From Actinosynnema sp. ALI-1.44 (GTDB lineage Bacteria; Actinomycetota; Actinomycetes; Mycobacteriales; Pseudonocardiaceae), in the NCBI RefSeq assembly GCF_001984155.1, contig NZ_MTQO01000049.1, positions 124,001 to 188,000 of the forward strand: a stretch of 64,000 nt of DNA. Reading direction: 5' to 3'. Each line of letters begins with the position of its first letter. Positions within the stretch are counted from its first letter, which is position 1. A program made the position numbers and the translations under genes. The notes beneath the pieces were generated by a model that saw only the letters and a program-made list of their open reading frames with translations, was not told the origin of the DNA and ran no database searches. Positions 42,746 through 51,507 of the stretch are shown piece after piece.

Positions 42746-43950
42746 ATCGCCCCCTGTGCGCGGAGTTCCGCGACGCGCTCCGGCGGGAACCCGAGCTCGC
42801 CGAGGACCGCTTCGGTGTCGGCGCCGTGCGGCCGACCGGTGAACCGGATGACGCCGTCGTTGTCGGACAGCCGGAAGAACGGGCTCTGCATGCGCGTCGG
42901 CCCGAGTTCGGGGTCCTCGATCTCGTGGATCGTGCCGAGCGCCTGGAACTGCGGGTCCGCGACGATGTCCGAGGCGTCGTAGATCGGCGCCACCGCCGCC
43001 TGCGCTTCCTCGAACGCCGTGACGACCTCCGCACTGGTGCGTTGCGCGATCCACGAGCCGACAGCCTCGTCGAGTTCGTCGGCGTGCTGTGCCCGGTCAG
43101 CGGCGCTCGCGAACCACGGCTCGTCGACGAGGTCCGGTCGGCCGACCAGCCTGACCACACGTTCGGCGATCGACTGGGCCGAAGTGGACACCGCGACCCA
43201 CTGCCCGTCTTGCGTGCGATAGGTGTTGCGTGGCGCGTTGTTCGTCGATCGGTTGCCCGTGCGGGGCTGCACGGTGTGCAGCTGGTCCCAGCGGGTGATC
43301 TGCGGGCCGAGCATCGCCAGGATGGGTTCGACGATCGCGGTGTCGACGACCTGACCACGCCCGGTCCGCTCGCGTGCGGTCAGGGCCACCATGATCGCGT
43401 AGGCGGTGGCCAGCGACGCGATGCTGTCGGCGAGCACGAACGGCGGGAGGGTCGGCGGGCCGTCCGGCTCCCCCGTCATCGCCGCGAACCCGCTCATCGC
43501 CTCGGCGAGGGTGCCGAACCCCGGCCTCGACCGGTACGGCCCGATCTGCCCGAACCCCGTCACCCGGGCGAGCACGAGCCGCGGGTTGCCCGCCGACAGT
43601 TCGTCATAGCCCAGCCCCCACCGCTCCAGAGTGCCGGGCCGGAAGTTCTCGATGACGACGTCCGCCTCCGCGGCGAGCGCGAGGAACACCTCTCGTCCAC
43701 CGGGATGGCCGAGGTTGGCGGTGATGGTCCGCTTGTTCCTGCCGAGCGTCTTCCACCACAGGTTCACGCCGTCTTTCGCGACGCCGTGGGTGCGTGATGG
43801 GTCGGGCTTGCTGGGGTGCTCGACTTTGACCACATCGGCGCCCATGTCGCCGAGGTGCATCGCGGCCAGCGGACCGGCGAAGAGCGTTGACGCGTCGACG
43901 ACACGGAGGCCAGCGAGCGCACCGGCGGCGGGATCGCGCGACACGGTCAC
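42742..43950 (-). CDS. Class III CoA-transferase (CaiB/BaiF family)
   Basis: 402 residues from GTG 43950 with GGGAGG seven bases upstream. GLRVVDASTLFAGPLAAMHL, GDMGADVVKVEHP, WWKTLGRNKRTITANL, EADVVIENFRPGTLERWGLG, GFGQIGPYRSRPGFGTLAEA, GQVVDTAIVEPILAMLG (catalytic-Asp region) and VAPIYDASDIVADPQF. It moves CoA between carboxylic acids. Overlaps the upstream gene (GTGA 43947-43950) and the downstream lyase (ATGA), so all three are translationally coupled. Confidence 0.93.
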   Translation of the reverse strand: MTVSRDPAAGALAGLRVVDASTLFAGPLAAMHLGDMGADVVKVEHPSKPDPSRTHGVAKDGVNLWWKTLGRNKRTITANLGHPGGREVFLALAAEADVVIENFRPGTLERWGLGYDELSAGNPRLVLARVTGFGQIGPYRSRPGFGTLAEAMSGFAAMTGEPDGPPTLPPFVLADSIASLATAYAIMVALTARERTGRGQVVDTAIVEPILAMLGPQITRWDQLHTVQPRTGNRSTNNAPRNTYRTQDGQWVAVSTSAQSIAERVVRLVGRPDLVDEPWFASAADRAQHADELDEAVGSWIAQRTSAEVVTAFEEAQAAVAPIYDASDIVADPQFQALGTIHEIEDPELGPTRMQSPFFRLSDNDGVIRFTGRPHGADTEAVLGELGFPPERVAELRAQGAI

Positions 43951-45887
43951 GTCGCCACCTCCCACGCGCACCGGAACCCGACGGTCGCGCTGCGCGCCAA
44001 ACCGAGGCCCGGCAGGAGCAGTTTGACCGCGTAGTCAGGGTCGTGCCGCCCGCCCTCGATGTACCAGTCCGAGCCCTCGGCACAGTAGTCGCTGCCGCCC
44101 TTCAGGATCACGAACCGCGTCCTGGAGTCGGAGTGCTCACTTTCCGTCCAGTTCCACACGGCTGGTTCGCCGCGCCGCAGCCGTCCGGTCTCCCCGGCGA
44201 GTTGCCACTCGTCCTCGGTGGGCAACCGTCCGCCCCGCCATGCACAGTAGGCCCGAGCGTCATCGAGGTCCACAAAGGTCACCGGTTCGTGCGCCACCCG
44301 GCCCGTCCAGTGCGCGAGGAAGCGACCCGGCTGCGTGGGTCGATAGCCTGTGGCGTCAAGGAAAGCGGCGAAATCCGCGTTCGTGACCTCGCTGATCCCG
44401 ACAGCCACGGCAGCGGTGAGTTCGCCGTCGCGTTGCAGGGTCCTCGCATCATGCAACCTGGGTGGCAGGGGCTTCCACTCGTCCACATAGGGCGCGCCAT
44501 GGTACATCCCGGTTTCCCTTGCCCGGTACCGAACCGTGAGCACGTACGGACCGGAGGGGACGATGACCGCGTCCGGTTCAGGCTCACCCGTTGTCGCCCG
44601 CTTCGGTCGGCGGATCGCGAGCCGGTGCGGGAAGCGGGCATCCGGGTCGTGCGGCATGTCCCGAAGCGTGTCGAGAAGGCCAGGCAGCCATTCGGGTTCG
44701 GAGGTCGCGAAGTGCAGGAACGCGGCGATTCCGCGCGCGGGCACGCCCGAGAGCAGGTCGACGAGGGTTCCCGAATCGTGCGGCGGTGTCACCGGGCCGT
44801 GGTAGTCCTCGTCTCCGCGATTCACTACTGTCCACAGTGTCATGCCGTCGAGTTCCCAGCGGGACGCGTAAATCCCGGCCGCCTCCGCCTCGGCGGTGAG
44901 CTCGGCCAGCGGCGTCCACACGCCGTCACGCAGCAGGTCGCCGACGGCACGCTGGACGGTGACCATGCGTCGCACGGTCGCGCTGTCGCGGGGCGACCAG
45001 CCGACCCACACCCCGAACACGACTTCCCAGACCATGACGCCGACGCCGTTGAGCCAGGCCGAGTGCAGTTCCTCAGTGTGATCGCGGTGCCAGCGACGGA
45101 CGTGGTGCTGCATGTGCCGCCGCTCGTACCAGTGGGCGCGCAACACGCCGGGCACCGGTGAATCGGCGAAGAACTGAGCCCACGAACACGAGTGGTCCTC
45201 GATGCGTTCGACCGGCAGTTTGGACTCGCCTTCCAGCACGATTCCCGGCCGGGCGGCGTCCAGCCGCTCGACGAACTCCGGTTCGGCTTTCTTGAGCGTG
45301 TCGAGGAAGACCCCGTCCGCGCCGAGATCGGCGACGAGCGACGCGAGCTCTGTCAGGTCGTCGTCGCCGCGTCGGGTGCCGACATCCCACGGGTTGTAGT
45401 CGACGAACACGCGCAGCCCCGCGTCGTGCAGTGCTTCGACAAGGCCGGTCAGGCCCGGGACGTCGCGGTAGAAGTCCCACTGGTTGCGGTCGTCGAGGCC
45501 GATCACGGGGTACGCGTGCCACAGCACGACGGCGTCCAGCCCGCCGAAGCGCTCGTGTGCGTCGGCGAGGAAGCGTTCAGGCGTGAACTTGTCCTGCTCG
45601 AACGAGTAGAGCAGTTCGTCCCACAGCCACACTTGTGCGACCGTGTGGCAGCGCGACGCCCAAGCCGCACCTGGCCGGTCGTACGCGGCTCCCGTGTACT
45701 CGTGGCGGGACCGGGCGTCTTCGCGCCACTCATGCAGACGCTCACGCCATGCGGGCCGGTCGGCCGGGTCCCGCGGCCCGGCGAAGATCTTCGCCTCGTC
45801 TAGCGCGACAAGGTCATCGGTAGTCAGCGGCACCTCGGTGGGCCGGTCGATCGGACGTGGAACAAGCGGGTCGAACGTATAGGTCAT
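43947..45887 (-). CDS. TIM-barrel glycoside-hydrolase-like / FGE-fold fusion protein
   Basis: 646 residues from ATG 45887. Residues ~1-430 look like a (beta/alpha)8 hydrolase (RFGGLDAVVLWHAYPVIGLD, LHDAGLRVFVDYNPWDVGTR, LGADGVFLDTLKKAEPEFVE, RPGIVLEGESKLP): the D and E at strand ends suit a glycosidase but I cannot name the GH family. Residues ~470-646 are a formylglycine-generating-enzyme/sulfatase-modifying fold (EVTNADFAAFLDATGYRPTQ, CAWRGGRLPTEDEWQLAGET, RFVILKGGSDYCAEGSDWYI, ATVGFRCAWE). The FGE copper site needs two cysteines; here the second position is Asp (YCAEGSDWY), so FGE activity is unlikely. No signal peptide: cytoplasmic. Coupled to ribokinase (ATGA) and the CoA-transferase. 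Confidence 0.75.
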   Translation of the reverse strand: MTYTFDPLVPRPIDRPTEVPLTTDDLVALDEAKIFAGPRDPADRPAWRERLHEWREDARSRHEYTGAAYDRPGAAWASRCHTVAQVWLWDELLYSFEQDKFTPERFLADAHERFGGLDAVVLWHAYPVIGLDDRNQWDFYRDVPGLTGLVEALHDAGLRVFVDYNPWDVGTRRGDDDLTELASLVADLGADGVFLDTLKKAEPEFVERLDAARPGIVLEGESKLPVERIEDHSCSWAQFFADSPVPGVLRAHWYERRHMQHHVRRWHRDHTEELHSAWLNGVGVMVWEVVFGVWVGWSPRDSATVRRMVTVQRAVGDLLRDGVWTPLAELTAEAEAAGIYASRWELDGMTLWTVVNRGDEDYHGPVTPPHDSGTLVDLLSGVPARGIAAFLHFATSEPEWLPGLLDTLRDMPHDPDARFPHRLAIRRPKRATTGEPEPDAVIVPSGPYVLTVRYRARETGMYHGAPYVDEWKPLPPRLHDARTLQRDGELTAAVAVGISEVTNADFAAFLDATGYRPTQPGRFLAHWTGRVAHEPVTFVDLDDARAYCAWRGGRLPTEDEWQLAGETGRLRRGEPAVWNWTESEHSDSRTRFVILKGGSDYCAEGSDWYIEGGRHDPDYAVKLLLPGLGLARSATVGFRCAWEVAT

Positions 45888-46777
45888 GGTGCCTTTCCTC
45901 CGGCGAATGACGCGACCTCCGCCGCCGTCGGGACGGCGCCCTGAGCACCCGGTCGCGTGACCGCCAGGGCTCCGGCCGCACAGGCCAGCCGCGCCGCGTC
46001 GGGAAGGCTGAGCCCCCGGGCGAGACCCGCGGCGAGCACACCGCAGAACGTGTCGCCCGCACCGGTGGTGTCCACAACGTCCGCACGAATTCCGGGGATG
46101 TGCAGGGGTTCGCTGCCGCGTTCGGCGACAACGCAACCGTCTCCACCGAGGGTGACGACGACGGCGGGAACACGCTCCAGCAGCTTCGACGCGGCCGGGC
46201 CCGAGGTGCGCACGAGGTCGGAGGCTTCGTGCTCGTTGACAATGAGCAGATCGATCGCGCCCCACATCTCGTCGGGGAGATCACGCGCCGGTGCCGCGTT
46301 GAGCGCCATGACCGCGCCGGGTCGCCGTGCCCGCGCAGCCGCGAGCACCACATCAAGGGGGATCTCCAACTGGGCCAGCACGACGTCGGCGGCGGCGATC
46401 CGTTTGACGTGCGGGGTGCCGAGCTTCAGCCGGGCGTTGGCTCCGGGTGCGACGACGATGGTGTTCTCACCGTCCGAGGACACTGTGATGAGCGCGGTGC
46501 CCGTCGCGCCGTCGATCCGGTCGACGAGGTCGGTACGAACGCCCGCACCCTGAAGCGAAGCCAGGAGCAGGTCAGCGGGCTCGTCGGTGCCGAGCGCGCC
46601 GACGAAGGTCGTGTCCACTCCCCCGGCGACGGCGGCTGCCACGGCCTGGTTCGCGCCCTTGCCACCGGGGTTTCGCCGCAGATCCCCGCCGAGGACCGTC
46701 TCCCCGGCCCGTGGTGGCCGCTCGACATCGACCACGAGATCGACGTTCGCTGAGCCGACCACCACGACCGCGCTCAT
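45884..46777 (-). CDS. rbsK: Ribokinase (PfkB family)
   Basis: 297 residues. VVVGSANVDLVVDVERPPRAG, ETVLGGDLRRNPGGKGANQA (substrate-binding GGKGANQA), ALGTDEPADLLLASLQGAGV and the catalytic VDTTGAGDTFCGVLAAGLA with Asp as base, matching RbsK rather than fructo- or adenosine kinases. It phosphorylates ribose to ribose-5-phosphate. Lying directly after two ADP-ribosylglycohydrolase-type genes, it would capture the ribose they release. Confidence 0.92.
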   Translation of the reverse strand: MSAVVVVGSANVDLVVDVERPPRAGETVLGGDLRRNPGGKGANQAVAAAVAGGVDTTFVGALGTDEPADLLLASLQGAGVRTDLVDRIDGATGTALITVSSDGENTIVVAPGANARLKLGTPHVKRIAAADVVLAQLEIPLDVVLAAARARRPGAVMALNAAPARDLPDEMWGAIDLLIVNEHEASDLVRTSGPAASKLLERVPAVVVTLGGDGCVVAERGSEPLHIPGIRADVVDTTGAGDTFCGVLAAGLARGLSLPDAARLACAAGALAVTRPGAQGAVPTAAEVASFAGGKAP

Positions 46778-48171
46778 ACCCCGCCCCCCAGCGCGGCAGT
46801 ACGCGCCGCGAGATCGGCTATTCGCTGCTCACCGCCAGGCAGGGACGTCGCTATCCGCCCATCGAGCGGGACAGTCCACTGTGTGCCAATTCCGTCGACA
46901 CCGCGCAGCGCACCCACGACGGAGCCGACCGTCGCGGCTGCGGAGTCCGTATCCCATCCTGCGGTCACCGCGATGGACACGCTCGGCCCGAACTCCCCAT
47001 CGCCCTTCGCGAGGGCGTACGCGATCACAGCGGCGTTGTTGAGAACGTGCACCCAATGCAGGTCCCCGTACTCGGCGTGCAGGCGATCGAGGCCAGCGCG
47101 CACGCCGCCCACCGCGGCTTCGCGTCCAAACCGGACGGCCTTGGCCAGCCTGCTGCGCGGAGGAATTACCGTCTCCGCCGCGTCCAGGATCTCGTCGACG
47201 GTGTCACACACCATCGCGGCGGAGGTGAGCGCGGCCGCCCACATCGCGCCGTACACACCGTTACGAGTGTGACTGAGCCGGGCGTCGGTCCACGCGAGAC
47301 GAGCCGCAGCGCGCACGTCACCCGGTGAGACCCAGCCGAACACGTCGGCCCGGATCAACGCCCCTATCCATTCGCGAAACGGGTTGTGGTGCGTCGCGGT
47401 CTCCGAAACGGGCCGGGCGTCGAGAATGTTGCGGTACGCGGCCCGTTCGGCGGTGAAGGTCCGCCCGGCGGGCAGATTGTCCAGCCAGAGCTGGGCGACG
47501 TCCTCGGTGGTGAAATCCCGGCCGTGCCGTTCGAGCAGCGTGAGCGCGAGGATCGGGTAGTTGAGGTCGTCGTCCTCCGGCATCCCGTCGATGTTCTCCT
47601 CCAGCGAGGTCGCGGCGGACCGCCGGTTCCACGGCCAGCGCGCCGCGACCTCGTCCGGCAGCCCGGCCGCGGTGAACCAGCGGTCCAGCGGCCAGCGTCC
47701 CGTCGCACGAAGGATCTCTTCGATGCCCGCACGCGGGATCTTCTCCACCGGTTTGCCGAGCAGGCACCCCGCCGCGCGGCCGGTCCACGCCCCGTGAACA
47801 CGACCGAAGACCTGCTTGCAGGGTCGAGCATCAGCACCGAAGACCTGCTTGCAGGGTCGAGCATCAGCACCACGGCCGGTGGTCGGCAGGCTGGGCGCGG
47901 GCGGCAGCAACGCAAGGATGGCTGACCACTCGTCCGGTTCGTCCGGCGCCGCCGGGGTGGGCGACGCGGCGAGTTCGTCCAGCAACTCCCGGGCGAGCGC
48001 GCGCAGGGCAGGCGGTGCGGGGTTCGGTCCAGCCCCACTCACGGCGGGCACGGGATCGCCGCCCGCCGCCACCCAACGTGCCCGGATCTCACCGATGCCC
48101 TTTCCGTCCACGGAGGACTGGACGAACTCGTGCGCGAGCAGGTCCTCGGGTTGCGCCCAGGTGAGCCTCAC
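46774..48171 (-). CDS. ADP-ribosylglycohydrolase-family enzyme 2
   Basis: 465 residues from GTG 48171 (GTGA overlap with the upstream paralogue). An N-terminal ~100-residue extension (EDLLAHEFVQSSVDGKGIGE) precedes a 22-residue insert that is a tandem 11-residue repeat (GADARPCKQVF twice, from a 33-bp DNA repeat). The ARH domain follows: HGAWTGRAAGCLLGKPVEKI, ENIDGMPEDDDLNYPILALT (metal-site acids), VTAGWDTDSAAATVGSVVGA (the second metal motif). The family hydrolyses N- or O-ribosyl bonds. With the transporter and ribokinase in one operon, the likely substrate is a small riboside, not ADP-ribosylated protein (inference). Confidence 0.88.
   Translation of the reverse strand: MRLTWAQPEDLLAHEFVQSSVDGKGIGEIRARWVAAGGDPVPAVSGAGPNPAPPALRALARELLDELAASPTPAAPDEPDEWSAILALLPPAPSLPTTGRGADARPCKQVFGADARPCKQVFGRVHGAWTGRAAGCLLGKPVEKIPRAGIEEILRATGRWPLDRWFTAAGLPDEVAARWPWNRRSAATSLEENIDGMPEDDDLNYPILALTLLERHGRDFTTEDVAQLWLDNLPAGRTFTAERAAYRNILDARPVSETATHHNPFREWIGALIRADVFGWVSPGDVRAAARLAWTDARLSHTRNGVYGAMWAAALTSAAMVCDTVDEILDAAETVIPPRSRLAKAVRFGREAAVGGVRAGLDRLHAEYGDLHWVHVLNNAAVIAYALAKGDGEFGPSVSIAVTAGWDTDSAAATVGSVVGALRGVDGIGTQWTVPLDGRIATSLPGGEQRIADLAARTAALGGGV
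47803..47871. repeat. 33-bp tandem direct repeat inside a coding sequence
   Basis: Two exact 33-bp units, 47803-47835 and 47836-47868, plus three bases of a third. Each begins ACCGAAGACCTGCTTGCAGG. Because the unit is a multiple of three, it adds 11 codons per copy to the glycohydrolase gene without a frameshift. Five of six frames through the repeat are open. It lies at the junction of the N-terminal extension and the catalytic domain. Confidence 0.95.
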
Positions 48172-49334
48172 GCCGGGACCTCGGCCAGCGCGTCGAGAGC
48201 ACTCAGCCGGGAGAGCGCCTTGTCCCGGTCGGCCTGGAGGATGTCGGCCGCCGCCGACGCCATGAGGCGCCCGGTCGCTCGGATGTCCATGCGGCTGGCC
48301 TCGCTGATGGCGTCGAGCCACTCGGCGGGTACGACGGCGGACCCGCCCAGGCCCGCGCAGATCGCGCCCGCCATGACGGCGATCGAGTCGGCATCCCGAC
48401 CGTAGTTGACCGCCGCCAGGACCGCCCCCCGAAAGTCGCCCCGGTGACCGAGCAGCAGTCCGAGCGCGGCGGGCAGCTCCTCGATGGACTTTGTCCGCGA
48501 CGGCCGCCGGGCATCGAGCGACATCTCCCGGTAGTGCGGCCCCACCGAGTCGAACGGCGCGACCGTCTCCCGGACGAGGCGCGCGAGCGCCCGCTCGTCG
48601 TCGTCGGTACGCGGCGCCGTGGACCATCCCTCAAGAGCGTCGACGACCGCCCGGATCGCCGCGGCGGTTCCGTCATGTGCGACGTCGAGGGCCGCCGCGA
48701 CCACGTCGTCGAGACCGGCACCGGGGGCGACCGCCGCGGCGACCATCGCGGCGAAGACCCCCGCCGCCTCACGCCCGTAGCTCGACTGGTGAGCTCCGGT
48801 GAGATCGATCGCCTCGGCGTAGGCACCGCGCGGGTCCCCGGCGTTGGCGATCCCCACCGGAGCGACGTACATCGCCGCCCCGCAGTTGACGACGTTGCCG
48901 ACACCGGCCTCGCGCGGGTCGACGTGTCCATAGTGGAGGCGCGCGACGATCCACTTCTCCGCGAGGAAGACCCGCTGCAACAGCAACGCGGTCGACTCCA
49001 GTTCGGGGACCCACCGCGGCTCACCGATCATGAGCGGCACCACGTCCTCGGCCATCGCGTACGCGTCGAGGTGCGCGCGGCGTTTCGCGTACACCTCGAC
49101 CAGCGCACACGTCATGAGGGTGTCGTCGGTGACATGCCCGTCACCCTTGTGGTACGGCGCGATGGGGCGTGCGTCCCGCCAGTTCGGGTACCACGGCCCG
49201 ACGATGCCGGTCACCCGGCCGCCGTGCCGCTCCTCGATCTGCTCGGGCGTCCAGCCCTCGGTCGCGCCGCCGAGCGCGTCCCCAACGGCCGCTCCTGTGA
49301 TCACAGCCACCGCTCGGTCTTCCAGCCAGGTCAC
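48168..49334 (-). CDS. ADP-ribosylglycohydrolase-family enzyme 1
   Basis: 388 residues from GTG 49334 (GGGGAGCGGAG just upstream; GTG 49364 is an alternative). AVITGAAVGDALGGATEGWT, GDGHVTDDTLMTCALVEVYA (first metal motif), NVVNCGAAMYVAPVGIANAG and AAVNYGRDADSIAVMAGAIC (second metal motif, normally GGDTDT). It is a divergent paralogue of the next gene. The pair may act on two linkages or form a heteromer. Confidence 0.9.
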   Translation of the reverse strand: MTWLEDRAVAVITGAAVGDALGGATEGWTPEQIEERHGGRVTGIVGPWYPNWRDARPIAPYHKGDGHVTDDTLMTCALVEVYAKRRAHLDAYAMAEDVVPLMIGEPRWVPELESTALLLQRVFLAEKWIVARLHYGHVDPREAGVGNVVNCGAAMYVAPVGIANAGDPRGAYAEAIDLTGAHQSSYGREAAGVFAAMVAAAVAPGAGLDDVVAAALDVAHDGTAAAIRAVVDALEGWSTAPRTDDDERALARLVRETVAPFDSVGPHYREMSLDARRPSRTKSIEELPAALGLLLGHRGDFRGAVLAAVNYGRDADSIAVMAGAICAGLGGSAVVPAEWLDAISEASRMDIRATGRLMASAAADILQADRDKALSRLSALDALAEVPA

Positions 49335-49375
49335 CGGCTCCGCTCCCCTTGTCAGATGCTTGGTCACAACGGCAA

Positions 49376-50650
49376 CTACTTCGAGATGTTCCGCCAGCCG
49401 TCCTGCAGTGCGCGGGCGAGACCGTCGGCGTCGAGCTCCTTCGCGAGGAACTTCTGGTACGCCGGGGTCGCCACGGTGTCCTTCCACTGCGCGTACTTGC
49501 CAGCGAACAGGTACGGCGCGGAGGTGAGGAACTTGCCGGAGGCGAGGATGACGTTCCAGCCGTTCTTCGTGCCCAGCTTGGCCGTCAGGGCGTCCCGCGC
49601 GGACGTGGTCGGCGGGATCAGGGCGTCGGCCTCGTTGAGCGCGGCGAGGTTCTGCGTGTTGGTGACGAAGTCGATGAACTCGGCCGCCTGCTTGACGTGC
49701 TCGGAGTCCTTGTTCACCGACAGGGTCTGCGGGTTCGCGGCCTGGGCGGGCCCTGCCGACCCGGCAAGCGGGGGCAGCACGACCCAGTCGAAGCCCGCGG
49801 GGGCGTCCTTGGCGATGTTGACCGCCTGGAAGGAACCCTGGACGGTCATCGCCACCTGACCGGCGTAGAACGGCGCGAGCGCCTTGGTGCCCGCCTGGGT
49901 CAGGGTGACCGGGAGGATCGACTTGTCCTGAGTGGACATCGTGTCGACGAGCTTGGGCAGCGCCATCTCACCTGGTCCGACGGCGATCTTCGCGTCCTTG
50001 CCCGCACCCTGGAAGTACGTCCCGCCGAAGCCGGGAGCCAGCGCCACGAACGCCGCCGTCGGGCTCTTGAGTCCCCATCCGAGGCCGTGGACACCGTCCT
50101 TGGTGGTCGCCTTGGCGATCTCCCGCAACTGGTCCCAGGTCATCGTCTCCCCGGTGGGAATCGTGACACCGGCCTTCTGCAGCAGCGAACGGTTCGCGAA
50201 GACCACATAGGACTGGATCTCGGTCGGGAGGCCGACCACCTTGCCGTCGACGGTCACCGAGTCGAGGATCCCCTTGGGGATGTCGGCACGCTTCTGCTCC
50301 GACACGTAGGGGGTCAGGTCGGCCAGGTAGCCGTCCGTCGCGAACGGCACGACCCCGGCCGCCTCGTAGTGGATGATGTCGGGCGCCGTGTTGGCGTTGA
50401 ACTGGGTGATGAGCTTGTCGTATACCCCGTCCCAGCCCGCCTGCACGACCTTGACCCGCACGTCGGGGTGGGTCTTGTTCCACTCGTCGACGATCTTCTT
50501 CGTCGCCTCGATGGCGGCGGGCTGGTCGGACAGGGACTGGAAGGTCAGGCTTACCGGGCCGCCCGAATCACCGCTGCCACTGCCACAGGCGGTCGCCAGC
50601 AGGCTGGTGATCGAAAGGAGCGCGGCGGCCACCACGCGTCGAGACTTCAT
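49376..50650 (-). CDS. Sugar ABC transporter substrate-binding lipoprotein
   Basis: 424 residues. Lipoprotein signal RRVVAAALLSITSLLATACG (lipobox ATAC, Cys22). Type I extracellular binding-protein features: IVDEWNKTHPDVRVKVVQAG, DKLITQFNANTAPDIIHYEA, SFQAVNIAKDAPAGFDWVVL, NPQTLSVNKDSEHVKQAAEF. Tethered to the outer face of the membrane, it would deliver ligand to the two permeases encoded upstream. The ligand is probably a glycoside or nucleoside-like compound given the enzymes that follow. Confidence 0.94.
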   Translation of the reverse strand: MKSRRVVAAALLSITSLLATACGSGSGDSGGPVSLTFQSLSDQPAAIEATKKIVDEWNKTHPDVRVKVVQAGWDGVYDKLITQFNANTAPDIIHYEAAGVVPFATDGYLADLTPYVSEQKRADIPKGILDSVTVDGKVVGLPTEIQSYVVFANRSLLQKAGVTIPTGETMTWDQLREIAKATTKDGVHGLGWGLKSPTAAFVALAPGFGGTYFQGAGKDAKIAVGPGEMALPKLVDTMSTQDKSILPVTLTQAGTKALAPFYAGQVAMTVQGSFQAVNIAKDAPAGFDWVVLPPLAGSAGPAQAANPQTLSVNKDSEHVKQAAEFIDFVTNTQNLAALNEADALIPPTTSARDALTAKLGTKNGWNVILASGKFLTSAPYLFAGKYAQWKDTVATPAYQKFLAKELDADGLARALQDGWRNISK

Positions 50651-50676
50651 TGGTCGACCTCTCGTGTCGGACGGGT

Positions 50677-51504
50677 TCATCCCTTCACCGCGCCGGCCAT
50701 GAGCCCACCGGTGAGCCTGCGCCGAAGGAGGGTGAAGAAGGCGATGCTGGGAATGGCGGCGAGCACGGCACCCGCGGCGAGCGGACCGAGCGCCACCTTG
50801 CCCTCCCCGCCGATGAACATTTTCAGGGTGATGGGCAACGTGTAGTTGTCCGGCGACTGCAACAGCACGAGCGCGAAGAAGAACTCGTTCCACGACGACA
50901 CGAAGCTGAACATCGCCGTCGCGACGATGCCGGGCGTCAGCAACGGGAACACGATCGTGCGCAGCACGGTGAACCTGCTCGCGCCGTCGATGGCCCCGGC
51001 CTCTTCGAGCTCGACGGGGATAGCGGAGACATATCCCTGCAGCATCCACAGCGCGAACGGCAGCATGTACGTGACGTGCACCAGCGTGAGCCCGACCAGG
51101 CTGTCGGCCAGCCCGATCGTCCGCAGAATAAGGAACAGCGGCAAAATGACGAGCACCACCGGGAAAACCTGGCTCACCAGGATCCAGCCGACCCCGGCCG
51201 CCCGCACCCTGCCCCGCAGCCGGGCGAGCACATAGGACGCGGGCAGTGCGATCACGATCACCAAAGCGGTGGACACGAGTGCCACGACAAGGCTGTTCCA
51301 CGCGGAATGGAGAATCCCCTGCCGCGAAAGGGCCTCGGTGTAGTTCTCCCAGTGCCACTCGTTCGGCACCAGGCTCACGTCGAGGGAGTTCAGTTCCCTT
51401 GAGGACTTCACCGACGCCGAGATCAGCCACAGCAACGGGAAGCCGAGGAACACCAGGTACAGCGCCAGCGCCAGGTACTGTGCGGGACGCGCGAGGAAAC
51501 GCAT
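50677..51504 (-). CDS. Sugar ABC transporter permease (MalG type)
   Basis: 275 residues with six membrane spans and the EAA loop PVELEEAGAIDGASRFTVLR, typical of the MalG partner of carbohydrate importers. Spaced three bases after the MalF-type gene. No ATPase gene is in the operon; a shared MsiK-type ATPase elsewhere would power it, as usual in actinobacteria. Confidence 0.95.
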   Translation of the reverse strand: MRFLARPAQYLALALYLVFLGFPLLWLISASVKSSRELNSLDVSLVPNEWHWENYTEALSRQGILHSAWNSLVVALVSTALVIVIALPASYVLARLRGRVRAAGVGWILVSQVFPVVLVILPLFLILRTIGLADSLVGLTLVHVTYMLPFALWMLQGYVSAIPVELEEAGAIDGASRFTVLRTIVFPLLTPGIVATAMFSFVSSWNEFFFALVLLQSPDNYTLPITLKMFIGGEGKVALGPLAAGAVLAAIPSIAFFTLLRRRLTGGLMAGAVKG

Positions 51505-51507
51505 GGC

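Noticed and set aside
43947-45887. Sulfatase-activating function for the FGE-fold domain
   Set aside because: The second active-site Cys is replaced by Asp, and no sulfatase gene is in the window.
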